From: Diplodia intermedia
Lineage: Eukaryota > Ascomycota > Dothideomycetes > Botryosphaeriales > Botryosphaeriaceae
Direction of reading: 5' to 3'
Assembly (NCBI GenBank): GCA_021495925.1
Contig: JAKEKT010000119.1
Location: 30,245 to 94,244, forward strand
Length of the DNA: 64,000 bases
In this document: positions 34,194 to 46,033 of the stretch, piece after piece
How positions within the stretch are numbered: position 1 is the stretch's first letter
Layout of the letters: each line of letters opens with the position of its first letter
Made by a program: the position numbers and the translations under genes
The notes under the pieces: generated by a model
Database searches by the model: none
What the model was told of the DNA's origin: nothing
The model's input: only the letters and a program-made list of their open reading frames with translations

Positions 34194-36951
34194 CTTGATA
34201 CGCAATTGCAGGGGAGCTGGGAAGATTGGGCGTCGGCTGGCTGCGGGGGTGGGAGGTCAGCAGGCGGTTGCACGAAGGAGTCCTGGTGTGGAGGGGCAGA
34301 ACACCACCCTGATCTGCTTTTTTGAACGTGTCAAGACGGAGGGGTAGTTTGAGCGTTGCGCAAACAGCTCCACCGAACAACAGCTCATGCAGCTACCTAG
34401 TTGGCTGGCTATGAGGTCATCGCTCCCGTACCTTACGGCCCGCGAAACCTTCTGCACACAGCTGTACGCGCATGCTGGCTGGGCCATTCGGACAGCTCGA
34501 TCCGACATTGATCCAATGAGAGCAGACGAGCGCGTCGAGACGGTATCTATGTTTGGGGGACAAGCCCCACCGCGTGCGTGGGGCTACCACGGCGCAGGAG
34601 GCCTCTCCGCCTTGCGCCCGCTCTGCCGTCGACACCGTTCTTCTACAACACACAACGGCAGCCAGCTCCCCTCAGCTTCATGGAACAACTCCCATTGACG
34701 CATCGCCACCTCGACCACAGATACTACCGCAACTTGGGTGCATGCTCTGCCGGGTGTGGTCCAGCCCCGGCTGTTTGAAACAAGCCTTGCGTCTTCCAAC
34801 ACAGACATAGCAGTCCTCATCCTCCATCATCGTTTGTAAAAAGTCCGGTGTCCCAACCGGGAATGCCTCGACGTTGGGCTTCTGGCCATAATGCTGCGTG
34901 GAGTTGGAGAGGCCTCGCGTCAGGTTCAGCCGTAAGTATCGAGGGTCGGAAAAGTAGCTCTCGACAAAGCTATGGTGGCAGAACTCATGTGTCCCGAAGA
35001 GTTATGGTAGCTCAGAATGACGATGATGCTGTTCAGTCGCGTTCCGTCCTCAACGGGCTTATCGCGAGGAATCCGTCGAATTTTCTTCGATGGCGGAATG
35101 CGCAGCAGACAAGCTCGATGGCATGAGATATTCTCGTCGGCCCCAGGTCCCGAGTGACGTACAACACGGCAATGTGGAGGTGAAGCAAAGGCCATATCGA
35201 ACGTGCGGATTTCGGCCGAGCATCGACACATATATTGCGAGTTCCTGCAAGCGATTGCTCTAGACCTGCGTAAATAAAGCGTCGCCGCTGGACACATGAC
35301 TGCGTGGCCCCATGTTCTCGCAGGAGGCATTTTCGGGGAGCGGAGGGAGGCAGCCCACAACACGCGAGATCGGCATCTCACTCCACACACCACCACATCT
35401 GCGCCCATTCGCATCTTCCTTTGCCCTGACGCCGCGCCGGTCCCTGACGCCCCGTGGCTTGCCTCATGCTTCTTCAAGGGTTCGAGACACGGTTTGACAC
35501 CTGCGTGTCTTGCTCCAGAGCCGACACCGGCAACCCCGCGCCGCGCCCTGTCACCGAATGCCACCTCAGCCCAGCCCTTCTTGACTGCTAGCAACGAGCA
35601 AACAGTTCAATTGGCCGAGAAAAGAGCGGGCGAGGAGTCCCCTCCCCCAAACTCGTTCCCCGACTCGGGACCGGGCGGGCCACCACGGCACCTCTCCGCT
35701 TTTCGCAATTGCCAGAGCTTCAGCTGCACCTCCTCATCATCACTGCTGTGTCGTCATCGGGCCTCCTCCTCCCCCCGGGAGGCCCGAATAGCCGCAGGGA
35801 AGAGCGGTAGGCCATCAACGCGACACCATGCACGCACCAGCAGAGCAAGGCGCCGTCATGCAGCCGGTGCCTGATGAAGTAGGCCGCGGAGTAGGTGTCG
35901 TGTGAGCTTCGCAACGGCGGGCCCCGTTTTGCTTGCGTTGCCCGCCCGGGTCCCAGATACGTATCGTGCAGCTACATGGACGGAGCCATGCAGGTTTCGG
36001 CACGCGGGCAGCCAAAACAACGAGCGGGGCGCCTTCTCCATTAGCATGCAGTTTAGCTGAGCCCCCTAGCAACGACAATCGCCAGCGATGATCGAAAGAA
36101 GAGCACGACTGCGGGGGTTGGTGTCGCGTTAGCGCTCCCTTGCATCCGCTGGTTGCGTATGTCCTCTCAGCAGTCGCGGCGGGCTGTAGCGCGTGCATGG
36201 AGAGCGCTGGGGTGCCACATTTCGGCTGTCTGAATGCGAGCTCCCGGCGCACCAAAGCACATCTACAGCTTCGGAGAGACCAATGGCGGGGGGTTGCAGG
36301 GCGTTGACGACTCGCGGCTGGCAGCGGTGACGGCAGCGCGCAGCGCAGGAGAGACGGAGGGGAGCCAACGAGCGAGGAGGGCAGGAGCAACCCAAGAGCT
36401 TTCCCCGCATTCCGGGCTTGCGAGCAGCGGCGTCACCACCCCAGCTTTTCTGGCAACAAAGAAAGCCAATGGCAGCCGGCCGTGGCGCGGTGCCCGTGGC
36501 CCAAGCTCCACGCGCGACGGACGCTGATTCGCCGCGAGCGCGCGCATTGGCGCCGTTGCGTGGTGTGGTGTGAGGCAGCGTGAGCATCACGTCGAAACCG
36601 CTGCCCGGGCCTCCGCTGCCCGCATCGGGGCCGCCGCCCTGGGGTGAGAGCCCGGGGGCGGCGGCACCCAGCCCCCAGGCCCAAGGCCACGGTGATCTGT
36701 CGAGTGGCATGGACAATTGGCTTGCACGCGGGTCAGGTGCTCGTCTCCTCATCCCAAGACCTTGTTGCACCAAAGAAAGCCCGCATCCCGCCAGACCCCG
36801 CGCCGCGCCTATATTGAGCCTGCCTCGCCCTGTCCTCTGCCTTCCCTTCTCTCCTCACACAACTCCCCTGTGTACTCAACCACTCATCACTTTGAACTGC
36901 TTTCCTTCTGCAACCACCCACCCGGTTCAGATCCTCACTGCAACACCAACC
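34194..36951. other. Gene-poor intergenic block
   Basis: About 2.8 kb, GC-rich toward the right. All open frames are short, overlapping and without domains. C-rich and CACA-type sequence near 36850 is probably the promoter or leader of the next gene. Confidence 0.6.
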
Positions 36952-37780
36952 ATGTCTGCCGATACCGTACCACTCCACAAGGTCGACTCCGCCGTCGAGG
37001 AGGGCGGCACTCTCGACGACTCCAAGATCAAGCACAGAAGAAAGAGCTCCTCAGCACCCGGCGTCAACAACATTCTCGACCTTGGTGAGTCTCCCACTAA
37101 CCCTCGACTCGCCATCGACAGCCCTCTCTCCACCGAACAGGCTGAGGCAACAACCAGCAGAGAGCTGACAGCCCACTGCAGAGAAGGAAGGCGTAGAACT
37201 GCAAATAGCACCGGAGACTCAGAAGCTGAACTGGTAAGCCAACGCAACATGAACCCGCAGCGATCCGGCCTCACCCCCCTCCCTCCTTCACACTTCGTCT
37301 TTGTCCGACCGACCCCGCACCACCAAGGCTGACCTGATTCGTTCCCGCCACGCAGGAAGCTCAACACGTCACCAGCGACGCTGGAAGAGTGGAAGGATGC
37401 GCTGAAAAAGCCGCTCGTCCTCCCCATGGTCAAGAAGATTGACCTGCACTTCCCGCTCGGCCTCGAGGTCACCGCACGGAACCTGAAGGGCGTGACCATC
37501 AAGGACGCGTTAGATGCCATCTACAAGCAGTTCAAGAAGAAGGTAGCTTGGCTCCCCCCCCCCCCCCTCCCAACCCGCCCTTCGACCTCAACAAAGAGCT
37601 AACACCTGACGAAACCAAAAGGCCGACGACGAGCTCGACAACCCCGTCCTCGCCGGCTTCGAGTGGGACCGCGAAGAGTGCTACACGCGCTTCATCGTGC
37701 ACCAGAAGAAGGAAGGCGCGCCGATGCCGTCGTCGAAGAAGTCGAAGAAGAAGAAGGAGGAGGCCGGCGAGGCCGCCTAA
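36952..37780 (+). CDS. DUF6699-like small conserved protein
   Basis: A 176-residue protein from four exons (36952-37084, 37182-37233, 37356-37542, 37622-37780), all phases matching. After a polar N-terminus (MSADTVPLHKVDSAVEEGG) comes a compact domain: APETQKLNWKLNTSPATLEE, KKIDLHFPLGLEVTARNLKG, VTIKDALDAIYKQFKKK and WDREECYTRFIVHQKK. The vtvkDaLdaIY pattern is what I recall for DUF6699. The C-terminus is a Lys/Glu-rich tail (SSKKSKKKKEEAGEAA) that could serve in nucleic-acid binding or nuclear import. Function is unknown; the family label is from memory. Confidence 0.75.
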
Positions 37781-39884
37781 GGGAAAGCGAACATCCCCCC
37801 GCTTTCTCTCTCCTGTTGGGAGCTGCAACACGCAAACCTTGTCAATCGGAACAGGGGAGGGGAGAACAAGCCAACCCCGCTCAGCGCTCTGGTCGCTGCT
37901 ACCACTACTACTGTATTACTTCGGATAATTTTTTTTTTCGCTCATTGGCACAACCTTTTTACATTCGATCAAGGCGTGATGGTGGGGGGATGGGATCGGG
38001 TTGAGGGTTATAAGGCAACGGAGGGAGGGGCAATGATGGAAACGATCTGGCTACGAGACTTCTTCTCTCTCTGACCACGGTCAGCAAACAACAACAAACT
38101 TCCATTCATTATTCTACTCATTCTTCCTAGCCTTCTTTGCTTCTCTCTCTCTGTCGTCGTCGTCGTCGTCGTCGTCCATGTGGAGTGTCCGTGGTGTGAT
38201 GTCTTTCCCTTTTTAAGCTTCATGCACGCTTTTACAACTCTGGCGAAAAAGGACCCACATGGCGCCCTTGACCCCCCGGCTGACGCTGCCAAGCGCGCTT
38301 CCTGGTCACGGCACCGTTCGTCATCCTCTACTGCGCACACTGACGACACCTACTTCGAGAGCGACTTTCCCAACGAGTCTTTGCAGAATCCAGCATTTCG
38401 TCATCAGACTTAGGGGATGATCTCGCAATAAAAGGTCGGGAGAAAAATGAAGACTGACCGCTGATGAATTGCGATGCACAGGGGAGCAACAGTTTCGCGA
38501 CATGCGCACACACTCGGGTGCACAGGATCTCCATTGTGAGAAACGAAATCGATTCATCGCTGCTGAACTGCTAGGGATTCTAAAGGAGGTGGTTCATTTC
38601 CCTCCCCTTCGCAAAGCAAGCGACAGCGGTGTTCTTGTCGCTACACCAATGACGAATAGGGACCGACGGAGATCAAAGCTCCATCCAACCGAACACTCCA
38701 CACCGCGATGATCGAAGCTCGCGCACTCAGGAATCTTGATCTGGAAGAATAACCAGTATTAGCACGGATCCAGATGAATAGACTGGAAGTGTATAAGGCA
38801 TCGGGGTTTGGTTTCGAATCAGGCAAGGATTTCTCGTATAAGAACCTTGCGGCATGCTAATCCGCAGCAAAAAGAGTACAAGTCTTTCTAGGACTGGTGC
38901 CAGCGAGTGTCTCATCAGGCGAAACAGGAAATTGTGGTGAAGGGTGGACAAGGGAAATAGTTGATGTCTTACCTTTTGATGTGAAAGAGGGCGGATAATC
39001 CGGACTCTTGAGAACCGGAATGACAACTTCTCAGAAGAAAGCGTCTCGAATCTATCTCCAAGCGAATCGTATTAGCAAATATGCTCCCACACGCTGGAAA
39101 TGTGAATGTCTTGCAGATAAGAATCAAGAGGATCAGAAGGAAGGCAACGGAAATATCCACACGGTTTTGCGCTCTCGGTGGTATACTGATAGATTTACAT
39201 CCGAAATGCTTCATCATAGAAAGATTCAGGCGGGTGCGGGGAAAGGAGATTGAGATGACAGGAACAGGTTAAGCTTACCTTTTGAGCTGGAAGGGAGATG
39301 GGAAGACTTCGCTGCCCGACTGCTTCCCCAGGTCACTCGGTGCCCTTGATTCGCCCTGAAGTCATGCCACCGCTCTCTGGGCGATGCCCCTCTTCCCCTC
39401 CCTGGAAGCCCCGAAAGTTCCCGTTGCCCGCGCCTTGCGCCACAATTGAGGCTGTTGGCGGCCGGTAATGGTTTCCGATCCGAAGAGATTGGCGCTTCTT
39501 TGAGGGCCGCTCGCGTCCGGTTGCCGAAGTCGTTCGTTAGTCCCTATTCTCGGGCGTAGAACCTGCGTCTTCAAGGTTCCTGAGTAATCGTAGCGAGAAT
39601 GGCGCTGGTGGGCGAAACAATGACTGTCTGTTAGTCCATCTAGTCTTCAAGGGGAGTCAATGCTTAAGAATGCTGGTTGGTCAATATCAAATGAACACTC
39701 GTGTACTCCCTGAATACCTATCCGCCCGTGGCACAGGGGGTCAGAGAAAAGAAGAAATTTTTCAGCATTTCTTGAAGTGCTATTAGGTTTCTTAGACCTA
39801 TTTTCCCCTCATAATGCCGTGTTGCCGTTTTCGCTGAAAAATGGCGCCAACCCCCGTGAAGAACCCCCGCTCCGTAAATCGAGT
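37781..39884. other. Intergenic, convergent gene ends
   Basis: About 2.1 kb. It has a (GTC)n run near 38154-38175. A 12-bp string CTTACCTTTTGA occurs at 38968 and 39274 and would read as a splice donor on the minus strand. No coding sequence could be assembled. Confidence 0.55.
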
Positions 39885-40737
39885 TTACTCCTCTTGAATG
39901 TTGCCCCTCTCCGAGACGTACAGACCGTCCAAGAACTGCGCTGCATGTCAGCGCTGCGGCCAGGTAGACGCGTGGGCGTGCCTCCACTTACCTTACGGAT
40001 ATCCTTGTTCCTCACACGGCAGATCTGCTGGATGTCTGCGGCGCTCTGGGAAACGTTCTCGATGTCGTTACCGGTGATCAGGAGCTCATCCTTGACGTTC
40101 TTCGACGCCTCGACGTCGACACCGGGGTGCATCACGACCCTGCGGACGAACTTCTCGCCCAAGAAGTTACTGCAACCCATGTCAGCCCACTTAGCCCACG
40201 CTCAATTTTCCCGCGTCCTTCGCCTTCAGCCGTTTGGTTCCACATACCGGATCTCAACCTCGAACAGGCCGGTCTCGTTGTTCTTGTCGATGTTGACGTT
40301 GATGGGGAAATGGGCGTAGACGTAGCGCATCTTGTACTTGAAGCCCTTGGTGACACCGATGATCAAGTTGTTGATGATGGTGCGGACGGTACGGAGGGTG
40401 GCGATGCTCTTGCGGATGCCATGGTGGAGCTCAATGTTGATGACGTTCTTCTTGGGGTGGGTGAAGGAAACCGCGAGATGGCCAAGGTCCTTGGTGAGCT
40501 TGCCTGGAGGCCATCGTCAATTCTCTGCTCGGTTCGCCATTGCGCGCGGATGGTGCATACCGCGGGGACCCTCAACGGTGACAACCCTCGTCTTGATGCC
40601 GACCTTGACTGCAGTTCGCGACAGTTCGTTAGCCCGGCTTCGTGCGTCTCGATTTTGTCGCTGGCGCGCGCAAGCGGTTGTGGGTACTCACCACCCTCGG
40701 GGATGGTCAGCGACTCGGAGCTGTGGATGTACTTCAT
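39885..40737 (-). CDS. RPL9: 60S ribosomal protein L9 (uL6)
   Basis: Structural protein of the large ribosomal subunit near the sarcin-ricin loop and stalk base. Five exons encode about 192 residues, the normal eukaryotic length. Visible blocks are MKYIHSSESLTIPEGVKVGI, TRVVTVEGPRGKLTKDLGHL, GVTKGFKYKMRYVYAHFPIN, NFLGEKFVRRVVMHPGV and DIQQICRVRNKDIRKFLDGL. All introns are GT..AG. Intron-rich 5' ends, with the first intron after 15 codons, are common in fungal ribosomal protein genes. High expression is expected. Confidence 0.96.
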
Positions 40738-41243
40738 TTTGAGTCGATTGGCGGAGTGTCCTGGGGGTCGTCGTCGTCGGTCGTCGTCGCTACCTGCCCG
40801 TCACGACTTTCGTGGAATTTCTGGTGGGAGAGGCCGATCCAGCATAAGCGAGCCGACCGGTTTTTCCGCGCCGTTTCCGCTCGCGCCCGCCTCACGCACG
40901 TGATGCACAATTTCGTTTCCTGCGCGTCACCTACCAGGTAGACTGCCAGACTTTTGCTTGTCGCCTTGCTCTCGCACACCTGGTCGAGACTGTCCCAGCT
41001 TGCACCGAACTGCATCCACGCTCAAGCGTTCGCCACCGGCCAACCAACAAGATGCCCAAAACTCCAGGCAACTTTCGAGAGTTGTCATTACTTCAACCCG
41101 CAGCCTTTACCCATCATACAATACACTCAGGATATTCATAAGTCCCATTGAAGCTACTAATTCCCGTATTGGCAGAGTCCAATTATTTCCAGTCGCGTTC
41201 CGCGCTCACAACTAATACTCGCTACAAGAGTAACACGTCGACT
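40738..41243. other. Intergenic, promoter of RPL9
   Basis: About 0.5 kb between two minus-strand genes. No coding sequence supported. Confidence 0.6.
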
Positions 41244-42506
41244 TCAAACCGCACTCAGAGTGCCATAGTTCTCATACGGATCATCGTTATACTTCTCATA
41301 CTCCTTGGCGTCTGAGCCAATGCTCGATATGCGGCCTGCACTGGTCTTCAGAGGGCCCCTGCGGGCATCCACGATAGGATAGCAGTGCACCTTCTCGCCA
41401 GCTTTGACGCCCAGGGCCTCGTTGTCCTTTTCCAATGTAAGCGGGACCGTTGTCGCGCCTGCACGACACGTTAGCGTGACCGAAGTCGAGGGTCAGTAAA
41501 TTGCAATAAGCTCACCAAGACCGCGAGGGTGCGAGTTGACGTAGATGCCCTCCCAGTTGCCGGCCGGGCAGCGGAACACCTCGTGCCAGATGCTTATGTG
41601 CTTCAGCTTATCCAGGTTCTTGTTCCACCAGGTCCAGGCTTCGCGGTGCAGAGGATCGTGAGCAAACTTGTGGAGACCCCTAAGGCAGATATCAGCGTTG
41701 AGATTTCCAGAAGTGCGCTTGGGCCTTGGCCTACTCGACGTTCTCAAAAAACATGACCGTCAAGGTCTCACTATTGGTTGCGGTCTCGCCGGCGGTCATG
41801 TAGGACGTTACTCCCAAGAGGCCGTACTCCTCCGAGCGCTCTGATGAGGATGTCAATACCCGGGGCTTTGGCCAAGTGATATATGTAGCGGCTTACTCTC
41901 GCAGTCCTTGACCAAGCCGTCGAAAAACTCCCCAAGCTCCTTATCACCAGGCGCAAACATTCCAAGAGGGCTTTGCAACCATTAGCAAACCGCGTCCGCG
42001 CTTTGAATGTTTCCCTGATACTTACTGATTGTTCCTGGCACCGATGTGGAAGACGACAATGTCCTTGTTGGCAGGCTTGCCGCCGTACTTGCCCTCGGCG
42101 TCTGGGTAGTGAATAGCAAACTTGTTAAAGATGACGTCTTCCATTGCTGGATTCGACTTCCAGCCTTTCGTCATGAGAGCAGCATCGACGATGCGGTAGA
42201 AGAGGAGGGAGAAGGCGGGCACGAATGCGATGCGGCCGCCGACGAGGAAAAGCAGGCATTGCAGACAGCCACCCAGAGCAAGCCATGACGAGACTGTGAG
42301 CTGGTCGCGAATGAACTGTAGATGAGGTGTCAGACATGCATTCTTGGGGAATGCATTTCGAGAATAATCGACCGGCTCGAGAGAAAGTGTCTACGTACCC
42401 CGACCAAGTTCACCGGCAACCCCCATGCTTTCCTCTTAGTAGCGGAGACATGCGATGATTCCGGCCGCTGGTGCGCCGGCTTCTTGAGCGGGACGTATTG
42501 GGCCAT
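41244..42506 (-). CDS. DUF4188 family protein (putative heme enzyme / monooxygenase-like)
   Basis: A 282-residue protein from six exons (42399-42506, 42026-42315, 41897-41970, 41735-41840, 41516-41679, 41244-41458). Residues ~37-80 form hydrophobic segments (SSWLALGGCLQCLLFLVGG, AFVPAFSLLFYRIVDAALM). The conserved DUF4188 core follows: VVFHIGARNNHPLGMFAPGD, KELGEFFDGLVKDCE, ETLTVMFFENVEGLHKFAHD, PLHREAWTWWNKN, HISIWHEVFRCPAGNWEGIY and VNSHPRGLGATTVP. Members are often annotated as monooxygenases and resemble phenylacetaldoxime dehydratase-type ferredoxin-like folds; the histidine in HISIWHEVF is a candidate ligand. Activity is inferred only. It sits 1.2 kb downstream of a FAD monooxygenase on the same strand. 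Confidence 0.82.
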
Positions 42507-43691
42507 TCTCGATTCACGCAAATTTTGATGGCAAGTCTGGCGAAAGGGACGGTCAACTGAAAGCTGCGTTGTTGAGGTTGAAAATGTGGAGTGGACCAAA
42601 CTGCCCCGCAAAGCCTGGAATGTCCAACGCGACGCCCAGTTCAACTCCACGGCGAAGCCTACTTATAAAGGTGGAAATGTTGCAGCCTGTCCTGGGACCT
42701 TGCGCGATCCTTCACAAGGGTCAGAGCGATTAACGGTGCAATGGGGATGCCGCCATAGTTGCTCCGCTCTCCAGATGGCGGGGCGCCAGCTTAGATCAGA
42801 TGGTCGCTGATTCGTCTGTGGCCCACTCGCGGGCAGTCGGCTCTAGCCAAGTTGCTGAAAACGAAGGGGGGCCCAAGCCTTCAGCATGTTCCCGAAACAG
42901 ACACAATACGCGCGCGGGCAACGTTTCGCTTTGCTACACTACGTGGCTGGGGAATTAGCGAGAGAAGGCGTTTCCTGATACGTGAGCCGGGTAAAAGCAA
43001 TTCGCCATTCGCACTCCGAGATGGGCCGCGTGAGATTTTAGTCTGACACCTATGGGGCTTGATGCTGACGGGCCTAGAGTTACGCCGCTCGCTTTTGGCG
43101 CTCAAGGAGATCGCCAGCGTGGATGACCTCCCGAATATTAATCAGTCGTCTATTATTCATTGCTCTGATCGGATAATCGTATCATCCCGGTCGGTTGTGG
43201 TAAGGTAAAGTAAGCTTCACCACAAAGAATTGCATAGGGCGATTGCCAGTCGCTTTGACGTGTGCTCGGGATCGTGCACGATGCACTGTTCTCATTTTAC
43301 AACCTAACGGCCGGCGCGGAGGGATGGTCCCCCCGACCGGCTTAGCTCCGAAAGGCTTCCATACAGAGTGGAGACATGTCCCTCGAGCCGTCGTCATTCC
43401 AGGATAGTGCCTTGAGCATTGAAACCTTTACTCATACACTGTTGAAGGCCAAGTGCAGCTCGGTCTGTACCAATGTTTTATTATTCAGATAATCCATATC
43501 ATTTGTAAATGCAAGTACAAGTAACGAAGAGATGAGAGTTAATATGCTAACGCTGCAGGTAGGGGGAGAGAATATGACAAGTCTAAATGTGCCAGAAAAC
43601 ATGCCAAAAGAATAAAATCATCTCATGCGTGCCTATTTCCTCCATTGCACCTCCAACTCGTCCAACCTTACTCCAGTTGCCGGTCCACTTC
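42507..43691. other. Intergenic
   Basis: Between two minus-strand genes. It becomes AT-richer after about 43400, in the probable 3' region of the FAD monooxygenase. No gene supported. Confidence 0.6.
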
Positions 43692-44888
43692 TTACTCCGT
43701 CACCTCTGAGCCGATGCCGCCGTCTTTCACCTTTTCCCCCCTCGCCCTCTTCTCCAGCAGGAACAGAAACCTTTCCTTCATCATTGCCACACCCCCACGG
43801 TCGAACCGGCTGCGCAGGCTATCCCACGTCATCTGCTGAATCTTCTCCGCGCGCGGGAACATCTTCCTCTCGTACGCCCAAGCCGCGGCGTCCAGGTCCT
43901 CGCGGTCCGCGACGATCGCCTCGGCCAGCTCCATGGCGTCCCACATGGCCGCGTTCACGCCCTCGCCCGCAAACGGCGTCATCAGGTGCGCCGAGTCGCC
44001 CAGCAGTGTGAAGCCGCGCTGGTGCGGCCACCGGACGCCGACGGGCAGCATGTACAGCGGGCGGGGGATGATGTCGCCGTGCTCCCACGCGTCCATGACG
44101 GCCGTCAGCTTCCGCGGCCACTCCCTGAACTCGACGTCCTTGAGCAGCCGCCTCGCCGCCTCGCGGTCCGTCCAGTCGACGCCGCAGTCGCGGATCCACG
44201 TCTCGGGCTTGCGCATGAAGGCGTAGCAGCGGATGCTGCGGTCGCCCTGGCGCTGGCTGCCCAGGCACCGGCCCTCCTCGTCGCCGAAGGCAAAGTGCGA
44301 GCCGTCGCCGATGGCGGCCGACAGCTCCGGGTGCGTGCGGTCCGGCGCGTGCAGCCACCACTCCAGCCCCGACACGCCCGAGTAGAAGGGCGGCACGGTG
44401 CTGACGAGCTGGCGCACCTTGGACCACGCGCCCTCGGCGCCGACGACGAGGTCGAAGCCGCGCTCCGTCGTGTGCTCGAAGTGGAGCGTGCCGTCGGCCT
44501 CGACGCGCCGCAGGCTGTGGCCCCAGCGGACGTACTCGGCCGGCAGCGAGTCGAGCAGCATTTGACGGAGGATGGGGCGGTCGATCTCGGGCCGGCCCGT
44601 GTCGATGCCTTTGACGTTGATGTGCTCCTCGCCGAACCTGTCCGTCAGGATGATGGCTTCGCCGTCGTAGCGGGCGTGCTTTTGGAATTCGTCGAAGAGG
44701 TTTGCTTCCCGAAGGGCTTTCTGGCCGGAGTGTTCGTGGAGGTCGAGGGAGCCGCCTGCGGTGTGGCGGAACTTTCGATCAGGGTCCTTCTCGAATATGG
44801 TGGTGGGGATGCCGTTGACGTGAAGAATGCGTGCCAGAGTCAGGCCGCCGGGACCCGCGCCGATGATAGCAATCTTTGGTGATGACAT
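43692..44888 (-). CDS. FAD-dependent monooxygenase (TetX / zeaxanthin-epoxidase-like)
   Basis: Predicted single-component flavoprotein hydroxylase using NAD(P)H and oxygen. A single exon encodes 398 residues from MSSPKIAIIGAGPGGLTLAR. Motifs are the Rossmann GxGxxG near the N-terminus, FEKDPDRKFRHTAGGSLDLH with an HSGQKAL continuation typical of TetX-like enzymes, DLVVGAEGAWSKVR (the DG-type loop appears as EGAWS), and GFTLLGDSAHLMTPFAGEGV, which binds the FAD ribityl chain. An upstream in-frame ATG at 45014 would add 42 residues before MSSPK, but the FAD fold normally starts at MSSPK, so that start was chosen. The substrate is unknown; small aromatic or polyketide compounds are usual for the family. 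Confidence 0.9.
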   Translation of the reverse strand: MSSPKIAIIGAGPGGLTLARILHVNGIPTTIFEKDPDRKFRHTAGGSLDLHEHSGQKALREANLFDEFQKHARYDGEAIILTDRFGEEHINVKGIDTGRPEIDRPILRQMLLDSLPAEYVRWGHSLRRVEADGTLHFEHTTERGFDLVVGAEGAWSKVRQLVSTVPPFYSGVSGLEWWLHAPDRTHPELSAAIGDGSHFAFGDEEGRCLGSQRQGDRSIRCYAFMRKPETWIRDCGVDWTDREAARRLLKDVEFREWPRKLTAVMDAWEHGDIIPRPLYMLPVGVRWPHQRGFTLLGDSAHLMTPFAGEGVNAAMWDAMELAEAIVADREDLDAAAWAYERKMFPRAEKIQQMTWDSLRSRFDRGGVAMMKERFLFLLEKRARGEKVKDGGIGSEVTE

Positions 44889-46033
44889 TTTGTAGTACGG
44901 GCTGGATCGGGGTGTATGATATACTGTTTTCCGAAAAAGTAGTTGGAAGGAGAGAGATAAGTGTAGGAAGGTATTTGAGGTCCTTGAGGAGAAGTGCTGG
45001 TTGATGATGTTCATGAAGAGCGGCCTGCAGTGCTACTTATACTTACACATCTTCTTACCCGCGCAGTACCGAAGGAAGGATGGCCACGGTCATCACCACT
45101 AATCCATACCACGCTACGCAGGTACGTACGGGAATAAGCTCGTCATCTGGTTAGGGTAGGAGCGCAATGCTTGTACGGCTACAGGAGAAAGCTTGGTATC
45201 TCTTGGTGCCTAGATGCAACTAGTAGGCGGGTCATTTTGACTGGAGCACGTCAATAGCGACCGCGTAGCTCGGTGGTGGCACAGTGCTGTTGTTGGTTGT
45301 TGCCTTGGATTTCGGTACGCGAAAGGGACGAGGAGGCCGAGAGCGAGGCACAAGTCAAGCAAAATCCTGCATAACCTTGCACAACCCTGCATAACTTTGC
45401 ATAACACCCTCGACTCGGCACCGCTGTTTCAGCACCGCTGCATCGCCCCGTATCACTGCACCCCGGCGGCACTGCATCATCGGGCAGACTTAGAATAGCA
45501 GGAATTCGTTGCTGTGGCTGGGTCGAGAGTATTCGGTTGAAGCTCTGTTCTGGTGTCCGTCTGCGTCTGATCTTTGCCGGCGAGCTAGCGCCGCAAACCT
45601 TTCCTAAACAAGCCTGCCCGTCATCACGACGGTTTCTTCGAAAGCGAGTCCTCTGGATTCAAAAGATAGACTCCACCTTTGATGTATAGTTCAGGCTATT
45701 GGTCCCAGTCTTGTGATATTGTTGCATCCATCAGCAGTCAAGACTCTGGGTCTTCCTGGTGCAACATGACCAATGGTGTTACGAATGATGCGCCATAGCT
45801 CTTAATTGATACTGCATGCCTTTTCAAACAGATATTTCCATCATACACATTGTCTTTCCTTACCGTACCCATTCCCTCCGCGTGACTCCAACAGAATGCT
45901 TTCCACAGAACCCAAACAGTGACCGTTCCTCCCAAGTACCTTTTAGCCTGTGTGTACTAAATGCAATACGATAATATAATGTAGAACAGCCACGACATCC
46001 ATCCAGTCAACGCAAACGACACTGGCGATCCAC
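44889..46033. other. Intergenic
   Basis: Promoter of the FAD monooxygenase and 3' end of the next minus-strand gene. A four-copy decamer repeat lies at 45367. No gene supported. Confidence 0.6.
45367..45406 (+). repeat. Four tandem decamers YTGCAYAACN
   Basis: The units are CTGCATAACC, TTGCACAACC, CTGCATAACT and TTGCATAACA without gaps, about 480 bp upstream of the FAD monooxygenase start. TGCA-containing tandem sites could bind a regulator, but this is not shown. Confidence 0.7.

Noticed and set aside
34926..35594. A 222-codon minus-strand frame
   Set aside because: Overlaps other frames on both strands, no domain and no plausible splice structure; probably chance in GC-rich DNA.
38805..38830. 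GGTTTCGAATC string resembling a tRNA T-arm
   Set aside because: No acceptor stem, D-arm or anticodon arm can be folded around it.
39120..39220. Possible C/D-box snoRNA on the minus strand (ATGATGA..CTGA)
   Set aside because: The boxes are about 80 nt apart but no terminal stem or second box pair is present.
43692..45014. Longer monooxygenase start at 45014
   Set aside because: It adds 42 unpatterned residues before the FAD-binding strand; MSSPKIAIIGAGPGG is the normal beginning of the fold.
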